Below, piece after piece: positions 8,557-16,860 of a stretch of 64,000 bases of DNA. The position numbers were made by a program, and so were the translations under genes. Within the stretch, counting starts at the first letter, position 1. Each line of letters begins with the position of its first letter. Under the pieces are notes generated by a model. The model did no database searches. It was not told the origin of the DNA and saw only the letters and a program-made list of their open reading frames with translations. The DNA comes from Brevibacterium zhoupengii (GTDB taxonomy: Bacteria > Actinomycetota > Actinomycetes > Actinomycetales > Brevibacteriaceae): assembly GCF_021117425.1 (NCBI RefSeq), contig NZ_CP088298.1, positions 3,968,001 to 4,032,000 of the forward strand. The letters are read 5' to 3'.

Positions 8557-11241
8557 TCAGGCCACAGGGAGCCCCGCGCCATTCGCCAATCGAGCGATGA
8601 GTCCGGTCCGCGAGGTGACGTCGAGTTTTCGGTACACAGATGTCAGTCGCAGCTCCACTGTGCGCAGGGAGACGAATATCCGCGGTGCGATCTCCCTGTT
8701 CTTCAGACCTTGTCGAACCAGCTCAACGACGGTTCGTTCATCTGCGCTCAGCTGGTCAAGCAGACTGTTGTGCGCCGGTTCCGCTCGAGCCTGTGTGCGC
8801 TCGGGGCTGGCGGTGTGGGCCAAATGGTCCGAGCCGACTTCACGGAAGATCGCCACCGCCAGGCGTGCTCGTTCGGTGGCACCGCTGTGAGCACCGCATT
8901 CGGCAAGACGGTTGGCCATCACCAGGAGCGTCACTCCCTTGTCGAATTGGGAGTCATCGGGCCGCCACGAACCGAGCAGCCGTCCCATGGCTTCCAGGCC
9001 CGCAGCCTCGGGGAGCATGATGATGCGCGAGCGTTCCAGGGCGATTTCCGCCCAACGAGATGGCACCCTCTCGACTCTGCCGTGGAAGACACGGACGAGC
9101 ATTCCCGCGTGTTCTCGTCGCCCTGTGGCGAGCAGGGCCTCGATGAGATCCGGTTCGTAGCGGATGACGTTCGGGTTGAGTTCACTCAGAGCCAGCTCTT
9201 CGCAGCGATGCAGATGGCGCACCGCCTCGGCGGGAAGACCCATGCGCAGCAGATAATTGCCTTGGATTGCGTTGAGCTCAGCCAGAAGGCTGAGATTCTG
9301 AGAGGCCGTGGCATGCGCAGTCACTGCTGCTTCGACCTTCTCCGCATCACTGGCACGTCCCTGTGCCAGGAGGCTCCAGCACTGCAGCAGCAGAAGACGG
9401 TCCAGTCGGATCTCCCCATTGGACCCAGCAGTGGGCGCGCATCTGTCGATGAGTGCAATGGCCAGACCGGTATCTCCTCGTCGAATTGCGATCTCGGCGC
9501 GTACAACCTGCGAGTGCGTTTCCCAGATGGTTCCCCGAACGTCGCACGCGTCCAAACAGTCCAGAGTGGCAAGAGCCGAGTCGTAGTTCTCGGCGACCAT
9601 CAGGCCCATGGACAGCAGGAGCAGACCGACGGGGTCTGAATCCTCGACAGTGTCGAGTGCCCGGAAATCCTCCACAGCGCGGCTGTCACGCCCTCGTCCG
9701 CATTCGAGCAGGACGTCCAGAGATCGGTGCAGTCGCCTTGATCGGTCGTCGAAGTGAGCGCTGAGTCCGTTTGCGGTACTCAGCAGCCCCTGCGCTTCAG
9801 CATTTTCTCTCCTCAGCACATGGCACAGTGCGATGACCAGCTGCAGATGCGCTACTTCAGTCGGCGCAGCCGCCGCTTCGCTGCGACTCCACTGGTTGCG
9901 CAGGCGCAGTGGGACGCTCTGGTGGACAAGGAATTCAGCCCACACTCTCAGCGTGCGTGCTCGGACGATGACTCTCGCGTCGGTGCTGCGAACTGCGTGG
10001 TCGAGGTAGCGCAGAGCGAAATCGATGCGACCGCGGTTGATCAGGCAAGCAGCCAGAGCATTCAGCTGCGCGGAAACCGCCCCCGGGTCCATGCAGAGGG
10101 CAAGGGCGCGTTCGGCGAATTCGATGCCGGCCCACTCCATTCCCAACCGAACCAGCTCACTGGCGTCCGTGAGCAGTTGGAGTGGCGTCTCATCCGCGGC
10201 ATCGATGAAGGACCGGTGCCAGTGGTGAAGCTCGGGGTAGGATCCCTCGCAACGCTGCGCGAGCAGCGAGTGACCGGCCAGACGCTCATCGATACTCATG
10301 GCTCGATGCCTGCTGGCCCGGGTCAGTTCCTCCGAGATGCGGCAGTACAAGCCGTCCTTCTCGACGGTGCCCCGGGCTTCCAGCTCCGAGAACCATTCCT
10401 GTGCCTCACGAGAGGCCCCAAGCAATGCGGGCCGCGGGGACAAGGGGGCCAAGGACATGAGCCCCAACAGCTCATCAGCGGAGGTGCCGAGTCCGATCTT
10501 CTGCGCCGAGACCATCTTCTCCGCGTTCGGGCCCAAGCGCAGCGGCAGGTCCAGGGCCTGCGACCCTTCCAGTTGATTCGACGGCAGACGTTCGAGCAGC
10601 TGAAGCAGTGCCGAGGGTCGTCCTGAGGCTGTGCGCACAGCTGCGTCGGCCACTCCCGCGGCAATGCGTCCGCCCGTCAGGTCATCAGCCAGTTCACGCA
10701 TTCGACTTTCGCTCAGCTGCCGCAGCTCTACTGCGGGGACTCCGGCCAGCGGACTGTTCGGAGACAGTGCGCCCGTCGATACCGCGAACTTCAGCCGTTT
10801 GCCTGCCATGCGTCGCAGCATGTGACCGAGAATGACCTGCGAGGAATGATCCATGTCATCGGCTCCCGGCACTATGACCAGCGCGCTCTGCTCCGGTTCC
10901 AGACTGCCGACCAGTCGGGTCATGTCATCCGCGATTGCCGGAACCGAATCCAGGGAGTCAGACTTCTCTGCACGCAACCTGCTCTCGAGGTCTGCGGAAT
11001 CGAAGCCTGTGAGTCTGAGAGTGCGCAGGGAGGCCAGTACGATCTCCAAACCTGCATAGGCCCGAACAAACTCGGTCTGGCCGTTGGGAACTCGGATGAC
11101 GGGGACGGTCGACTCATTCTCCAACGCCATGAGCATCTCATCACCGCCCAGTCCCGGCGAGCTGATGACGGCTGCCGCACTGTGACGATCTAGGAGGTTG
11201 CGCAGCTGGTCAAGCTCGGCGCGGCGGATCAGCGCGTGCAT
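8557..11241 (-). CDS. Large LuxR-family regulator with degenerate P-loop (LAL/STAND-like)
   Basis: An 894-residue protein with an N-terminal ATPase-like region, a long alpha-helical TPR-like middle and a C-terminal LuxR helix-turn-helix (about 830-890: ADERTVVELVRQGLKNREIA, then SLRTVELRLTSVYRKL). The expected Walker A at about residues 28-36 reads SSPGLGGDE, so the lysine and following Ser/Thr are missing and nucleotide binding is doubtful. A Walker B-like strand (SALVIVPGADDMD) remains. Upstream on the minus strand a GCGGAG lies six bases before the ATG. It stands alone between the sugar transferase and the decarboxylase and is a paralogue, in layout, of the two regulators at 14203-19469. 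Confidence 0.8.
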   Translation of the reverse strand: MHALIRRAELDQLRNLLDRHSAAAVISSPGLGGDEMLMALENESTVPVIRVPNGQTEFVRAYAGLEIVLASLRTLRLTGFDSADLESRLRAEKSDSLDSVPAIADDMTRLVGSLEPEQSALVIVPGADDMDHSSQVILGHMLRRMAGKRLKFAVSTGALSPNSPLAGVPAVELRQLSESRMRELADDLTGGRIAAGVADAAVRTASGRPSALLQLLERLPSNQLEGSQALDLPLRLGPNAEKMVSAQKIGLGTSADELLGLMSLAPLSPRPALLGASREAQEWFSELEARGTVEKDGLYCRISEELTRASRHRAMSIDERLAGHSLLAQRCEGSYPELHHWHRSFIDAADETPLQLLTDASELVRLGMEWAGIEFAERALALCMDPGAVSAQLNALAACLINRGRIDFALRYLDHAVRSTDARVIVRARTLRVWAEFLVHQSVPLRLRNQWSRSEAAAAPTEVAHLQLVIALCHVLRRENAEAQGLLSTANGLSAHFDDRSRRLHRSLDVLLECGRGRDSRAVEDFRALDTVEDSDPVGLLLLSMGLMVAENYDSALATLDCLDACDVRGTIWETHSQVVRAEIAIRRGDTGLAIALIDRCAPTAGSNGEIRLDRLLLLQCWSLLAQGRASDAEKVEAAVTAHATASQNLSLLAELNAIQGNYLLRMGLPAEAVRHLHRCEELALSELNPNVIRYEPDLIEALLATGRREHAGMLVRVFHGRVERVPSRWAEIALERSRIIMLPEAAGLEAMGRLLGSWRPDDSQFDKGVTLLVMANRLAECGAHSGATERARLAVAIFREVGSDHLAHTASPERTQARAEPAHNSLLDQLSADERTVVELVRQGLKNREIAPRIFVSLRTVELRLTSVYRKLDVTSRTGLIARLANGAGLPVA

Positions 11242-11358
11242 CGCGTGCTCCGCTCAGCAGCTGAATCTTCGTCATTCCTCGGCGGCTTTCGCCACGACCT
11301 GTTGTTGTCCATGCCCACATGATTCCGTCGCAGAGGATGCCCAGAAAGGTGGTCATGC

Positions 11359-11373
11359 CCGGACATATTCCGG
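11359..11373. promoter_or_regulatory. Small inverted repeat upstream of the LuxR gene, possible operator
   Basis: CCGGA-CATAT-TCCGG lies 118 bp upstream of the LuxR start at 11241. The central CATATT(C/G)CG also occurs at 8379-8387 and 19925-19933 upstream of other minus-strand genes of the cluster. The role as an operator is a guess from position and symmetry. Confidence 0.25.
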
Positions 11374-11482
11374 TCAGTACTCAGTCATGACAGAGACAGC
11401 ACTGGTTCCTCTACTCAGTCGTTTTCACCCGCTGTTGTCGAGCGCGCGACAGCTGCCGAAGAGTCGCGGCCGCTGCTGCAGA

Positions 11483-12727
11483 CTAGTCAGATGGAGCATC
11501 TGCTGGCGGCGGCTGCCCAGTCGCCCACATATTGCCGTTGAGGTAGTCCTCAACTCCCCCACGACGTCGCACCAGAGTCAGCGAATCCTCGTGAAGGACA
11601 TAGACCGCCGGCTGAAACTCGATGAACGAAGAACCGTAGGTCATGGTGTAGGCGCCGACTCGTCGGAAGACGATTCTGTCTCCCTCAACGAGTTTAGGAG
11701 AGTCCTTCAACACCATCAGTCTGTCGTCTTCCATGCACGTGAACCCGGCGAGCACCTGTTCAGGATGGCTCGTGCTCGGAACGGCTTCGGTGGCGATGTC
11801 ATACGAGACCTGCTTGCGAAAGAGCGGATCGATATCGGTCCTGCTCGTGTCCGTGATGACGAACCGCTGGGTCCCGATGTCCTTGGTGTCGAGTACCTGC
11901 GCATGCAGCTCCACCGGGGTCGCAATTACGGAGCCCCCGGGTTCGATGACCAGCAGAGTCCGGTCGGGATCAACGACGGACTCGAGCTCTGCGCGGATGC
12001 AGGAGATGTAGTCCGCAAACATTGTGGTGTCTTCGAGGCTCCCGAAGAAGCCGCCTCCGATGTCGATCCAGTCCAGGTGAAGGTCAAGGGTCGAGATGAT
12101 CTCCGCGGCGACTCCGGCCGCTGCCTGATACACCTGCAGACTCTTGGTTCGAGAGTTCCGGTGCATGTGGAGACCGACGACGCTTGCGCCGGCTTCGGAC
12201 AACCGTGAGATCACCGCTTCGAGATCGCCGTTGGTGTAGTCGAAACCGAATCGGCTCGACTCGCCGACCACGGTGCTCTCCCCCGGACACAGCGCATCGA
12301 GGTCCCAATTGACCCGGAGGCCGACTCGCACATCCAGACTCGGGTCCTCGGCGGCCAGCTCGGCCGCCCACCTGACTTCCCTGTTCGAGTCCAAATTCGT
12401 GAGCGATCCGTTACGCAAGGCGGCGCGGAGGACCTTCCGGCTCTTGACCGGGCCGTTGTACACGATCTGCTCCGGCTCGTAGCCGATTGCGCAGGCCAGC
12501 CTGTATTCGGAGTCCGAGACGACTTCTGCCCAGATACCCTGCCGTTTCATATAGGTCAGAAGCCACGGCAGGGAGTTCGTCTTCACGGAATATGACATGA
12601 CGGAATTGGGCCAATGCTGCGCCAACGCACCCTGAAAGCGATTGACCAGCAATTCGAGCGCAGACTTGTCGATGACGAAGGCCGGAGTCGGCGGACCTGT
12701 GATCCGTGGATGTTCTGTGGAGTTCAT
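11483..12727 (-). CDS. Fold-type III PLP-dependent decarboxylase (LysA/ornithine decarboxylase superfamily)
   Basis: From the ATG at 12727, preceded by AGGAAGG five bases upstream, the product has 414 residues. Features of the alanine-racemase-fold decarboxylases: PLP lysine in SYSVKTN (Lys49), HMHRNS (about 187-192), the phosphate-binding GGGF (224-227), EPGG (262-265) and the catalytic-site CMEDD with Cys331. Diaminopimelate decarboxylases have CESDD and a tyrosine-rich C terminus; the differences here suggest another amino-acid or peptidyl substrate. It follows the ATP-grasp gene on the same strand, 107 bp downstream, so the pair is probably one operon. Substrate unknown; BtrK of butirosin synthesis is a precedent for such an enzyme working beside an ATP-grasp ligase. 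Confidence 0.82.
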   Translation of the reverse strand: MNSTEHPRITGPPTPAFVIDKSALELLVNRFQGALAQHWPNSVMSYSVKTNSLPWLLTYMKRQGIWAEVVSDSEYRLACAIGYEPEQIVYNGPVKSRKVLRAALRNGSLTNLDSNREVRWAAELAAEDPSLDVRVGLRVNWDLDALCPGESTVVGESSRFGFDYTNGDLEAVISRLSEAGASVVGLHMHRNSRTKSLQVYQAAAGVAAEIISTLDLHLDWIDIGGGFFGSLEDTTMFADYISCIRAELESVVDPDRTLLVIEPGGSVIATPVELHAQVLDTKDIGTQRFVITDTSRTDIDPLFRKQVSYDIATEAVPSTSHPEQVLAGFTCMEDDRLMVLKDSPKLVEGDRIVFRRVGAYTMTYGSSFIEFQPAVYVLHEDSLTLVRRRGGVEDYLNGNMWATGQPPPADAPSD

Positions 12728-12787
12728 GAATGCCTTCCTCATTGAGTCTGGACGTCGTCACCACTGTCGCTGCTGTGGTGGGGCCGC

Positions 12788-12803
12788 TGCTGCCGCGGCA
12801 GCA
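12788..12803. repeat. 16-bp perfect palindrome between the ATP-grasp and decarboxylase genes
   Basis: TGCTGCCGCGGCAGCA has no loop and no following T-run. It lies in the 107-bp gap within the presumed operon and could attenuate or bind a regulator; it may also be chance in GC-rich DNA. Confidence 0.35.
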
Positions 12804-12834
12804 CCGTCGTGCAACGCCGATGCGAGTTCGTCGT

Positions 12835-13917
12835 CTATGTGTGTTCCATCTCGGCGGAGAAGTCGGTATCCACTCGCGAACCACGAGACGTCACCCGGGT
12901 TTCCTGATATTTGGCGGAGATGACGCCCGCCTCGTACTGCTTCCATCCCTCATCGATGGGGATCCCGAAGACCTGACCCGTGTAGTAGAGGGGAACGTCT
13001 GCTCCTGCCAGGTGCACGAAGGGATAGCCGCCTCCGAACCGAGGATTGATATCGATGACGGACACCTGTCCCGCATCGTCGAGGAACATGTCGACATCGA
13101 TCAGCCCGGACAACCCTGCCGCCCGAGCGATCTTGCCCGAGGCTTCCCGGAACGGCTCGGCGTCAACAGTGACGGCCTTGTCGGTCTCGCCGGCGCGCAT
13201 CCGCAGCTTGCGGCGGGCGAAAACTCCGGAGAGCGACCCCTGTTCCACCAGGCTGGAGACGATGTCGACACCGTATTCGCTGCCGGGCACCAGGGGTTGC
13301 ACGATGACATCATCCCTGGGATCTGCCCTGCCGGCGCGGGGCGGAACACTTTTGGCGGAATGAGCTACCGCCTCCCCTACACCACTGGCAGACGCCACGG
13401 CCAAACCGGAAGAACGACTACCGAATCGGTGTTTGACGACGAATTCGTCGCTTCTCCCCGCAGTCGCGAGAAGCCTGGCCAGATCACTGCCCTTCACTGT
13501 TCTCGGGGTGGGGACATCAACGTCTGCAAGCATCTGCGCCATCCGAAGTTTGTCTGCACAGCCGATCTGCCATGCGGCAGAGACACCGGGGACGAAGACA
13601 CCACGGTCACGCAGGGAGTCCGCGATACCCGTCTTCACGTGCAGCTGCATCAGCTCGTAGTCATTCGCCGAGAGGAAGAGCCGCGGCTTGACCTCATCAA
13701 CTAACCGCAGAATCTCATCGCCGTAGGAGGGATCGGTGTATCTCGGCAGCAGCCGAGTCTCGTCCCCATACGATGCAGCGGCGCTCGAGGGATCATTTTC
13801 GGCGACGATGATCCTCCCGTTCAAGCCGAGTGTAGAGAAAGCAGCACGAAACCAATCAATGAGATAGAGGCGTCGGCCCGCAGAGCCGATCACAATAGTC
13901 GCAGTTCCATCTGTCAA
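12835..13917 (-). CDS. ATP-grasp ligase (carbamoyl-phosphate-synthase-like)
   Basis: A 360-residue protein. Residues 1-110 form a Rossmann-like pre-ATP-grasp domain (IVIGSAGRRLYLIDWF). Residues 118-300 carry ATP-grasp features: the adenine-side EFVVKHRFGSRSSG (Lys162), the hinge VIVQPLVPGSEYGVD and the metal-binding end INPRFGGGYPF (290-300). Members join a carboxylate, activated as an acyl phosphate, to an amine. The start is TTG at 13917 with GGAGG five bases upstream. The neighbour downstream is the PLP decarboxylase; no carrier protein or peptide synthetase is visible nearby, so the acceptor and donor are unknown. About 285 bp without a gene separate it from the regulator operon upstream. 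Confidence 0.82.
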   Translation of the reverse strand: MTDGTATIVIGSAGRRLYLIDWFRAAFSTLGLNGRIIVAENDPSSAAASYGDETRLLPRYTDPSYGDEILRLVDEVKPRLFLSANDYELMQLHVKTGIADSLRDRGVFVPGVSAAWQIGCADKLRMAQMLADVDVPTPRTVKGSDLARLLATAGRSDEFVVKHRFGSRSSGLAVASASGVGEAVAHSAKSVPPRAGRADPRDDVIVQPLVPGSEYGVDIVSSLVEQGSLSGVFARRKLRMRAGETDKAVTVDAEPFREASGKIARAAGLSGLIDVDMFLDDAGQVSVIDINPRFGGGYPFVHLAGADVPLYYTGQVFGIPIDEGWKQYEAGVISAKYQETRVTSRGSRVDTDFSAEMEHT

Positions 13918-14202
13918 TTCGCCCTCCTGAAATCGTCGTGTCGCACAAAGGGGATTACCGGGAATTCATTTCGCAGCGAATTGGACTGCTGTCACAAAGC
14001 ATGAGAAATTCGACCGAAATGTTCCACTTGGATTCTTTTCAAACATCGAAACGAATCACCCTGGTGCCCACTCACATTAGCTTCACTACAATCATCGGCA
14101 GAGTGATTTTCGATATCCTTGCGGTTTCCCGAAGGGACATTGCGAGCCGTTTCTCCCAATCGCGCTTCGGCCACATCCGGGTGATCTCAGCACGCTGCGA
14201 AA

Positions 14203-16860
14203 CTATGAGCGGTCGGTCTCCTGCTTCGCTGATCCCAACGCTTCGATATTCAACCTCGCCACGGCCTCTGCAACCTGATGCCGACGAGTGACTCCGAGCT
14301 TTCGGTAAAGGCGATAGGCGTGGCCTTCGACCGTTCTCACTGCCGCTCCGAGAAGAACCGCTATTTCCGCGTTCGATTTTCCTTTGACCAAGAAGCCGCA
14401 GATCTCCCGCTCCCGCTCCGTCAGTTGGACGGACAGGTCGTAGGAACCGCGCGCGAGGGGCGCGCTGCCGCGATGATTGAGTCGCTCCCGGGCCATCTGC
14501 ACACATCGAGCGGCAATGTCCGGCGCGGACAATCGCTGCGTATCAGCAAATCTCAACAGCACCGCAGCATCCTTCGACCACAGCGCCTCACCCACTGCCC
14601 CGAGGAGTCGAAATGCGTGCCCTTCACCCGCTGCGGAGAGACAACGCATCTCTGCGACATCGACCTCTCCGAGATGGCGAAACAGGAGCGAGCGAATCTG
14701 TGCCGAGAGACCGAATTCCTGGTCCCTGTCTGCGTCCTCGAGCAGGTGCCGCAGCCGCCTCTCGGATTCCGGATCAGAGGTCCGCAGCCACCGAGAGATG
14801 AGAGTGAACACCAGCGCCCGTCTGGACTCAACGTGCAGCCCGGAGGACTCCATCTGAGCAAATTTGGCGTCAAAGTCCTCAGCTATGTCCGTCTCTCCGC
14901 TGAGCGTAGCGATGTACTGCGACACCCCCAGCGCCGAGACGAGCATGGAAGACTGATTCCAATGATCCAATGCTTCGACACCAGCACGCGCAAAACGCAG
15001 CGACTGGTCCAAGTCGCCCTCAATCAGTGAAACCTCCGCCGCCATGATGTCGCTGGTTCCGCTGTGTGCCGCGATATGAGCGATATCGCTCGTCTGCGGC
15101 AGCTGCAGCGAACGATGAACAGCGTCCAAATCGCCCAGTTCCATCATCACCCTTGCCTCGAGCATTCGCAGGAGCATTGAACCCATTCCCACAGCAGGGA
15201 GTTCACGTTTCACCAGCGCGAGGACTTCCTGGGCCCTGCGAGCTCGCCCAAGCTCCAGGTCGCGGGATGCGCAGATGAGCGCCGCTCCCATGCGATAGAC
15301 GTGGGGCAAGGAGGTATCAAATGCATGGGAACGCAGCAGATCTGCATCCGGAGGGCCGTAGGTGCCCACAGCAGACCAGATAGTCAGCAGCACCGTCCTC
15401 GCCGTTGCATCATCTAAGCTTTCCGCGGCGAAGGCCCTCCTCGCCTCATGGTCAAGGTTCGCCTCGTTCGGGTGGCACGACTCGTCGTCGCAGCAGTCGA
15501 TCTCGCCCGCAGCGATCCTGTCGAGCGCCGCGGTGAAGTCGGCAACCTCAAGCGCCACTGACCGGTGAGTGACCTGGCGGTTGGCCCACAACACTGCGGC
15601 GGTGACGACGAGTCCCGGGCAGCACGCTCTGTGCAGACAATGAGCGAGGAGATCGAGTCCCAAGGCCACCTGCCCAACGTTGCAGTAGAGGCTTGCCAGC
15701 TCGTAGAGTTCCGGCGCCGTCAATCGAGCTATCGGGACATCTGCCATGATTCGCAGGGCTCGATGCCATTCGCCCATCTCAATCGCGGTCATCGCGGCAG
15801 CGACGACCTGCCGTTCGTCCACGGCCGCTCCACACCCCAGCGCCCATTCCGTCCTGAGCATCTGGGAGCGTCTGCTGGGATTGTCCGGATAGTCGCGGAC
15901 CATGCCGTACCACTTCCGGCTGCGGCCGATCGGCGCGTTGTAGCGAATCGTCTCCGAGGCGTGGTGTTCGCGTGCAATGTAGACGCGAGAAGTGCCCCCG
16001 ACGATGCGCAGCTCATCGACATCAACGAGTCGGTCGGCTGCTGGACCAAGTCCGGCCGTGAGCATCAGGTCGATGTCGATCTCGCCTGCCATGACGACCA
16101 GCTCGAGGGCTTCCCTCTCCTCTGCCGAATACTGATCGAGATCGATGCGAGCGAAGTCGCGGGCTCGGACATCGAAGTCGATGTCGAGACCGTCGAGGAC
16201 GAGAACGCCCTTACGCATCAGAAGGCGGTTCTGCCTCCGGCAGTATTCGAGCAGTTCCAACAGCTTTCCGGGGTTGCGCCCCGAGTGGAACTCGACGATG
16301 TCGAGGACTCCCTGGGCGGCGATCCCGCCAAAACTGTACTCGACTGCGGTGCGCATGTCCTTCGTCGTCAGCGGCCCCAGCACCATCTGCGCAAGCATCT
16401 GTTCGTCGACCAGATCGGCAAAGGGCCAGAACTCGCCCACCATCGAATGGCGAGTCATTGCCACAAGCTTGATCCTGCCGTCGGCTACGAGCTGCGACAG
16501 CATACGAACGCTGTGTTCGTCGAGATAGTGAGCGTCGTCGACGAACACGGTTGGGATCTGCGCGCCCCCAGTCACCGCCACGATCACGCGACCGATCAGA
16601 CCACCTGGCTCATCGAGATCAACGATCATCCCGAAGATCCCGAACGGGGTCTGGCTGAGCACGCGGTCAGCGTGTAACCAGGGCTCCTTCCCACCTCGGC
16701 GACGGTGCACCTCTCTCCCCAGACGCGTCTTTCCCATGCCCACATCGCCTTCGATGAGGATGCCGACTCCGGAGGCGTCAGTCAGCGATTCCTCAATGGC
16801 TCGGAGCTCGTCTTCGCGGCCGAAGATCGGTGGGCTTCGATGCAGATGCCGCTGGGTCAT
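14203..16860 (-). CDS. Large LuxR-family regulator with intact ATPase domain (LAL/STAND type)
   Basis: From the ATG at 16860, which overlaps the upstream stop as ATGA, the protein has 885 residues. The N-terminal ATPase has an intact Walker A (EGDVGMGKTRL, about 37-47) and Walker B (TVFVDDAHYLDEHS). The middle is helical and TPR-like, and the C terminus is a LuxR helix-turn-helix (LTEREREICGFLVKGKSNAE, then VRTVEGHAYRLYRKLGV). Such proteins act as signal-gated oligomeric activators that need ATP and an inducer. It is the second gene of a tandem regulator operon and lies upstream of the ATP-grasp/decarboxylase pair, which it may control. Confidence 0.83.
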   Translation of the reverse strand: MTQRHLHRSPPIFGREDELRAIEESLTDASGVGILIEGDVGMGKTRLGREVHRRRGGKEPWLHADRVLSQTPFGIFGMIVDLDEPGGLIGRVIVAVTGGAQIPTVFVDDAHYLDEHSVRMLSQLVADGRIKLVAMTRHSMVGEFWPFADLVDEQMLAQMVLGPLTTKDMRTAVEYSFGGIAAQGVLDIVEFHSGRNPGKLLELLEYCRRQNRLLMRKGVLVLDGLDIDFDVRARDFARIDLDQYSAEEREALELVVMAGEIDIDLMLTAGLGPAADRLVDVDELRIVGGTSRVYIAREHHASETIRYNAPIGRSRKWYGMVRDYPDNPSRRSQMLRTEWALGCGAAVDERQVVAAAMTAIEMGEWHRALRIMADVPIARLTAPELYELASLYCNVGQVALGLDLLAHCLHRACCPGLVVTAAVLWANRQVTHRSVALEVADFTAALDRIAAGEIDCCDDESCHPNEANLDHEARRAFAAESLDDATARTVLLTIWSAVGTYGPPDADLLRSHAFDTSLPHVYRMGAALICASRDLELGRARRAQEVLALVKRELPAVGMGSMLLRMLEARVMMELGDLDAVHRSLQLPQTSDIAHIAAHSGTSDIMAAEVSLIEGDLDQSLRFARAGVEALDHWNQSSMLVSALGVSQYIATLSGETDIAEDFDAKFAQMESSGLHVESRRALVFTLISRWLRTSDPESERRLRHLLEDADRDQEFGLSAQIRSLLFRHLGEVDVAEMRCLSAAGEGHAFRLLGAVGEALWSKDAAVLLRFADTQRLSAPDIAARCVQMARERLNHRGSAPLARGSYDLSVQLTEREREICGFLVKGKSNAEIAVLLGAAVRTVEGHAYRLYRKLGVTRRHQVAEAVARLNIEALGSAKQETDRS

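Noticed and set aside
12758..12834. Short Ala-rich reading frame after the ATP-grasp gene, considered as a precursor peptide
   Set aside because: There is no ATG or GTG with a ribosome-binding site inside the non-overlapping part, and the alanine run is explained by GC-rich triplets.
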